From positions 2,914,001-2,978,000 of the forward strand of contig NZ_LT670848.1 of NCBI RefSeq assembly GCF_900142975.1: DNA of 64,000 bases, written 5' to 3'. This document shows positions 59,988 through 64,000 of the stretch, piece after piece. Each line of letters begins with the position of its first letter. The first letter of the stretch is position 1. The position numbers and the translations under genes were made by a program. Origin of the DNA: Salegentibacter salegens. Its GTDB lineage: Bacteria; Bacteroidota; Bacteroidia; Flavobacteriales; Flavobacteriaceae. Below the pieces are notes generated by a model. It worked only from the letters and a program-made list of their open reading frames with translations, had not been told where the DNA came from and ran no database searches.

Positions 59988-60515
59988 ATGGCATCAAAAT
60001 TTATACACGCTATTTACAATGATGACGATCTGCTTTTACAAGCCGTAAAGCAGGTAAGAGAGGCCCGTTATCATATTGGTGAAATTTATACCCCAATGCC
60101 TGTTCATGGTCTGGATAAAGCTATGGGATTGGCTCCAACACGATTGGCAATAACCTCTTTTCTTTATGGAGTGGTGGGATTTGCAGTATCTGTGGCAATG
60201 ATGAATTTTATTATGATTGAAGACTGGCCCCAGGATATAGGTGGTAAACCTAGCTTTAGTTTCATTGAAAATATGCCGGCCTTTGTACCTATTATGTTTG
60301 AGCTTACCGTATTTTTTGCAGCTCACCTTATGGTAATAACTTTTTATATGAGAAGTAAACTATGGCCGTTCAAACAAGCCGAAAATCCTGACGTTAGAAC
60401 AACCGATGATATGTTCCTTATGGAAATTGATGCTGCAAATCATAACGTAGACGAATTAACCAAATTCCTTTACGATACCGGTGCATCTGAAATTAAATTA
60501 ATAGATAATAAATAA
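59988..60515 (+). CDS. actD: alternative complex III subunit D (DUF3341)
   Basis: A 175-residue protein with an N-terminal soluble segment (AIYNDDDLLLQAVKQVREARYHIGEIYTPMPVHGLDKAMG, in parts), which is diagnostic of DUF3341/ActD, then two membrane helices (about residues 57-78 and 97-120). It is a structural subunit of alternative complex III. It starts five bases after actC and ends five bases before actE. Confidence 0.95.
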   Translation: MASKFIHAIYNDDDLLLQAVKQVREARYHIGEIYTPMPVHGLDKAMGLAPTRLAITSFLYGVVGFAVSVAMMNFIMIEDWPQDIGGKPSFSFIENMPAFVPIMFELTVFFAAHLMVITFYMRSKLWPFKQAENPDVRTTDDMFLMEIDAANHNVDELTKFLYDTGASEIKLIDNK

Positions 60516-60520
60516 CCAGA

Positions 60521-61222
60521 ATGAGAAATTTGTTCTATAAAGCGATAATATTGTTCCTGGTTGGGGGCTTTGTAATGTCTTGTGCAGATAACGATAAGCC
60601 AAATTACCAATTTATGCCAGATATGTATGAGCCAATAGGTTATGAAGCTTATGGTGAATATGAAATTTTTCAAAACGGGCAGGAGGCTAAACTTCCTGTA
60701 GAAGGTTCTATCCCTAGAGGATGGATGCCTTACGACTACGAAAACACACCAGATGGAATGGCAAATGCCAAAGCCAATCTTAATAACCCGTTGCCTTATA
60801 CCGAAGATAACCTGAATGAAGGAAAACAATTGTATACCATTTACTGTGCTGTTTGTCACGGAGACAATGGGGATGGCCAGGGAATTCTTGCCGAAAGAGA
60901 AAAAATTCTAGGTGTACCTTCTTATGATGATGCCGGGCGTGCTATTACCGAAGGAAGTGTATATCACGTAATTTATTACGGTTTAAATACAATGGGTTCT
61001 TATGCTGCGCAAACCAGTGAAGAAGAGCGTTGGAAGATTACCCATTATGTAATGAACCTTAAGAATGAGTTAGAAGGTGGTGAAGAAGTTCCTTTTGAAG
61101 AAGAAAAAGAGGCCTCTATTGTCGAAGCTAACCCTGTAGAAGTAGAAAGAGCTCAGGAAAATGCAGAAGAGGTGCAGGGAGAAGGTGCTGTTACCGGTGA
61201 GGAAGAGCAAAACAATAATTAA
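60521..61222 (+). CDS. actE: alternative complex III subunit E, monohaem lipoprotein cytochrome c
   Basis: A 233-residue lipoprotein (signal FLVGGFVMSCADN, lipobox cysteine) with a single class I haem motif CAVCHGDNGDGQG near residue 110 and a downstream methionine ligand candidate in YGLNTMGSYA. The C-terminal 40 residues are strongly acidic (Glu-rich). It is expected to take electrons from ActA/ActB and hand them on to the oxidase. It follows actD by five bases. Confidence 0.93.
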   Translation: MRNLFYKAIILFLVGGFVMSCADNDKPNYQFMPDMYEPIGYEAYGEYEIFQNGQEAKLPVEGSIPRGWMPYDYENTPDGMANAKANLNNPLPYTEDNLNEGKQLYTIYCAVCHGDNGDGQGILAEREKILGVPSYDDAGRAITEGSVYHVIYYGLNTMGSYAAQTSEEERWKITHYVMNLKNELEGGEEVPFEEEKEASIVEANPVEVERAQENAEEVQGEGAVTGEEEQNNN

Positions 61223-61247
61223 GAATAAAGCATTTAGATCTATAAAT

Positions 61248-62621
61248 ATGTACACGCTATCCAGTAAATTAAAATTAACAGCAATTATTTTTATGATTGT
61301 TGGTGCCATTGGGCTCGTGATTGGGTTTATACAGGCGCCATCAAATTTGGATGATGTTAGGGAAATGATGGCTGCAGAAGAGCATCACGGTGAATCATCT
61401 CATGCAGATGAAAGTGAAGCTAATTTCGCCCAGGCAGAACACGGGATGTTGTTAGATGATGAACCTGGTAGAAATGCGGAGGGAGAGCACACTGCTGAAG
61501 CTGGAGCGCATGATACCGAGCATCTTGAACATAAACTACATCAATTACAAAATAAGCCATGGGCAGCAATTTATGTGGCAGCATTCTTTTTCTTTATGAT
61601 CTCTTTGGGGGTTTTAGCCTTTTATGCGTTACAATACGCTTCACAAGCAGGTTGGTCTCCGGTTTTATTTAGGGTAATGGAAGCCATTTCAGCCTACATT
61701 GTTCCCGGTGGTATCATTATGTTTGTGCTTTTAGCGCTTTCAAGTTTTCATATGAATCACCTATTTGTGTGGATGGATCCTGAAGTGGTAGCTCAAGATG
61801 AGATTATTCAGAATAAAACAGCTTATTTAAATGTGCCTTTCTTCTTAATAAGAGCGGCTATATTTTTAGCGGGTTGGTTCTTGTTTAGACACTTCCTGGT
61901 AAGAAATTCAAGAAGACTTGACGAAGCAACAGATAACTATTACTTTAAAAAGAACTTTAAACTTGCAGCAGGATTTTTAGTATTCTTCCTTATTTCAGAA
62001 TCTATAATGAGCTGGGATTGGATTATGAGTTTAGATCCGCACTGGTTTAGTACTTTATTTGGATGGTATTTATTCTCAAGTATGTTCGTTTCAGGAATTA
62101 CTGTAATTGCTTTGGTGAGTATTTATTTAAAATCAAGGGGTTATTTACCTTTTGTTAATAATAGTCATATACACGATTTGGCCAAATATATGTTCGGTAT
62201 AAGTATTTTCTGGACTTACCTTTGGTTCTCACAATTTATGCTTATTTGGTATTCAAATATTCCAGAAGAAGTAGTTTACTTTATTAGTAGAATTGAGAAT
62301 TATGGTTTGCCATTCTTTGGGATGGTAGTATTAAACTTTTTATTCCCATTACTTGTATTAATGAATAGCGATTACAAACGAGTAAATTGGTTTGTGGTAA
62401 TGACGGGCATTGTAATACTTATAGGTCATTATCTGGATGTGTTTAATATGGTGATGCCGGCAACAGTAGGAGAATCATGGTTTATTGGAATTCCAGAGAT
62501 AAGCGCAGTACTTTTCTTTGGAGGATTGTTTACTTTTGTGGTCTTTAGCGCACTAACTAAAGCCCCGTTACTTGCTAAACGCAACCCATTTATAAAGGAA
62601 AGTGAACATTTCCACTATTAA
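61248..62621 (+). CDS. actF: alternative complex III subunit F
   Basis: A 457-residue integral membrane protein with about ten helices, related to NrfD and to ActC. The N-terminal loop after the first helix is rich in His, Glu and Asp (residues 40-100). Later helices include SESIMSWDWIMSLDPHWFSTLFGWY and AVLFFGGLFTFVVFSAL (in parts). It is the last act subunit and lies 35 bases before coxB. The start MYTLSSKLKL at 61248 is preferred over the longer frame that begins inside actE. Confidence 0.95.
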   Translation: MYTLSSKLKLTAIIFMIVGAIGLVIGFIQAPSNLDDVREMMAAEEHHGESSHADESEANFAQAEHGMLLDDEPGRNAEGEHTAEAGAHDTEHLEHKLHQLQNKPWAAIYVAAFFFFMISLGVLAFYALQYASQAGWSPVLFRVMEAISAYIVPGGIIMFVLLALSSFHMNHLFVWMDPEVVAQDEIIQNKTAYLNVPFFLIRAAIFLAGWFLFRHFLVRNSRRLDEATDNYYFKKNFKLAAGFLVFFLISESIMSWDWIMSLDPHWFSTLFGWYLFSSMFVSGITVIALVSIYLKSRGYLPFVNNSHIHDLAKYMFGISIFWTYLWFSQFMLIWYSNIPEEVVYFISRIENYGLPFFGMVVLNFLFPLLVLMNSDYKRVNWFVVMTGIVILIGHYLDVFNMVMPATVGESWFIGIPEISAVLFFGGLFTFVVFSALTKAPLLAKRNPFIKESEHFHY

Positions 62622-62656
62622 TAAAAGATTTGATTGTTTAAAGAAGAACTTATAAA

Positions 62657-63724
62657 ATGACCGTATTTTTAGTAATAATAGTATTAGCCCTTTTGGCCGT
62701 TACCGGTTGGCAAATGTCTAAGATTTTTCAGTTGTCTAGAGGCCCGGGTGCCGAAAGTTCTGAAATAGCTAACGACAATGATAATAGACAGCAAGCCAAA
62801 CTAATGCTTTGGTTTATGATCTTTATCTATGTAGGGATGGCCTATAGCTTTTGGCATTGGAGTAAATTATACCTTCCAGAAGCTGCTTCAGAACATGGAA
62901 ACCAGGTAGATACTTTAATGTTTATTTCTATCGGACTTATTATGGTAGTGCAGGTTATTACACAGGCATTGCTACACTGGTTTGCTTATAAATATCAGGG
63001 TAAAAAAGGAAAAAGAGCCCTCTTCTTTGCCGATAACGATAAATTAGAATTTATCTGGACTATTATTCCGGTAATTACCCTCGCAGGTTTAATTATTTAT
63101 GGATTATTTACCTGGAGTGATATTATGAATATTAGTGAAGATAACGATCCTATTGTGGTTGAAATCTATGCCAAACAGTTTAGCTGGCAGGCGAGATATG
63201 CAGGTGAAGATAATACCCTGGGTGAAGCCAACGTTCGGTTTATAGAAGGAATAAACACAGTTGGACTTAATGAAAATGATCCTTATGCAGAAGATGATAA
63301 GATTACAACAGAGCTTCACCTTCCAGTAGGAAAAGAAGTTTTGTTTAAATTTAGATCTCAAGATGTATTACACTCGGCTTATTTCCCTCACTTTAGAGCA
63401 CAAATGAACGTAGTTCCTGGTATGGTTACCCAATTTGCTTTTACTCCAGATATTACTACTGAAGAAATGAGAAATTCAGAGTATATGGTAGATAAAGTAA
63501 AAACCATTAACGAAATAAGAAAAGATAACAGCGAGACTTTAATGGCTGAAGGAGAAGCGCCATTAGATTCCTACGAATTTGATTACTTCCTGCTTTGTAA
63601 CAAGATTTGTGGTGACGCGCACTACAATATGCAGATGAAGATTATTGTTGAAAGCGAGGAAGATTATAACGAATGGTTGAGCGAGCAGGATACGTTTGCT
63701 TCAACTTTGGAATCACAAGAATAA
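62657..63724 (+). CDS. coxB: cytochrome c oxidase subunit II
   Basis: A 355-residue oxidase subunit. One short N-terminal helix is followed by helices near residues 51-70 and 90-115, and a third around 140; the periplasmic cupredoxin domain carries the CuA ligands: histidine in DVLHSAYFPH, then CNKICGDAHYNM (C-x3-C-x3-H-x2-M), complete. It receives electrons from cytochrome c/ActE. It sits between actF and coxA, so quinol oxidation and oxygen reduction genes form one locus. Confidence 0.96.
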   Translation: MTVFLVIIVLALLAVTGWQMSKIFQLSRGPGAESSEIANDNDNRQQAKLMLWFMIFIYVGMAYSFWHWSKLYLPEAASEHGNQVDTLMFISIGLIMVVQVITQALLHWFAYKYQGKKGKRALFFADNDKLEFIWTIIPVITLAGLIIYGLFTWSDIMNISEDNDPIVVEIYAKQFSWQARYAGEDNTLGEANVRFIEGINTVGLNENDPYAEDDKITTELHLPVGKEVLFKFRSQDVLHSAYFPHFRAQMNVVPGMVTQFAFTPDITTEEMRNSEYMVDKVKTINEIRKDNSETLMAEGEAPLDSYEFDYFLLCNKICGDAHYNMQMKIIVESEEDYNEWLSEQDTFASTLESQE

Positions 63725-63751
63725 CCGAACTAAAAAGAATATAATTTAGAT

Positions 63752-64000
63752 ATGTCAGCAATAGCAACAGCACCGGCTCACGATCACCACGACGATCACG
63801 GACATCATCATAAACAAACTTTTATTACTAAATATATATTTAGTACAGACCATAAGATGATTGCCAAGCAATATCTTATTACAGGTATTTTAATGGGAAT
63901 TGTAGGGATTATGATGTCCGTGCTTTTCCGTTTACAATTAGCCTGGCCAGAAGAATCCTTTATGATTTTTGAATGGCTTTTAGGAGATAAATGGGCTCCA
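63752..64000 (+). CDS. coxA: cytochrome c oxidase subunit I, N-terminal part
   Basis: The first 83 codons of a gene that runs past the window end. The protein begins MSAIATAPAHDHHDDHGHHH, an unusually His/Asp-rich cytosolic N-terminus, then enters helix I after FITKYIFSTDHKMIAKQYLI, the canonical start of haem-copper oxidase subunit I (STDHK motif). Haem and copper ligands lie beyond the window. It follows coxB by 27 bases. Confidence 0.93.
   Translation, partial: MSAIATAPAHDHHDDHGHHHKQTFITKYIFSTDHKMIAKQYLITGILMGIVGIMMSVLFRLQLAWPEESFMIFEWLLGDKWAP

Noticed and set aside
60470..60859. 129-codon minus-strand frame
   Set aside because: Antisense to actE; no motif and no promoter.
1..64000. CRISPR arrays, tRNA genes, prophage or insertion sequences
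   Set aside because: I saw no regularly spaced direct repeats, no tRNA cloverleaf candidates and no transposase or integrase reading frames.

Overview
This is a low-GC chromosomal segment from a member of the Bacteroidota, almost certainly a marine-type Flavobacteriaceae. The lineage clues are the mutY-ssb-gldE-gldD gliding block, alternative complex III followed by cytochrome oxidase, a TonB-dependent receptor, DUF3098/DUF3127/DUF4199/DUF4301 proteins, TAnnTTTG-type -7 promoter elements, no clear Shine-Dalgarno sites, and several TTG/GTG starts. I do not name a genus. No rRNA, tRNA, CRISPR array, prophage or complete insertion sequence is visible. Most of the window is core genome.

Layout. 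1-7.8 kb: biotin operon, bioF (3' part only), DUF2007, bioD, bioA, SET-domain protein, a ketoacyl synthase and bioB, followed by two tandem FIH-like dioxygenase paralogues. 7.8-10.6 kb (minus): recX, RNase G, an unmarked 29-residue basic protein, HU. 10.7-15.3 kb: mutY, ssb, gldE, gldD, EamA exporter. 15.3-18.7 kb (minus): paired M16 peptidases, one inactive. 19-23.8 kb: DUF4199, rplU-rpmA, DUF2007, ahcY (minus), phosphopantetheinyl transferase, heptaprenylglyceryl-phosphate synthase-like protein. 23.9-27.3 kb: thiamine-binding protein, PnuC-like transporter, NadR-like kinase, DUF4301, ArfB. 27.3-32.2 kb: small secreted protein, a candidate noncoding RNA, a sigma-54 response regulator and a convergent hybrid kinase. 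32.4-35 kb: TPP riboswitch with terminator and its TonB receptor.

35-48.3 kb: toxin/antitoxin pair, lipoprotein, greA, HIT, thioesterase, histidine kinase, flavin reductase, DUF3127, aat, tag, TonB-like protein, truB, uppP, DUF3098, metallophosphoesterase, AsmA-like protein, universal stress protein. 48.3-53.4 kb: rimP-nusA-infB and a SPOR protein. 53.6-64 kb: actABCDEF, then coxB and the start of coxA, a complete quinol-to-oxygen electron path.

The least explained items are: a ketoacyl synthase and a SET protein embedded in the biotin operon; the tandem FIH-like oxygenases; terminator-like hairpins in the short leaders of both greA and rimP-nusA-infB; a two-component locus flanked by a related promoter-proximal motif and a candidate RNA; a DUF3127 protein with an SSB-type C-terminal tail; and DNA-binding-like appendages on L21 (SAP/Rho-N type) and ActC (helix-hairpin-helix). 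I saw no clear-cut new defence or mobile system.
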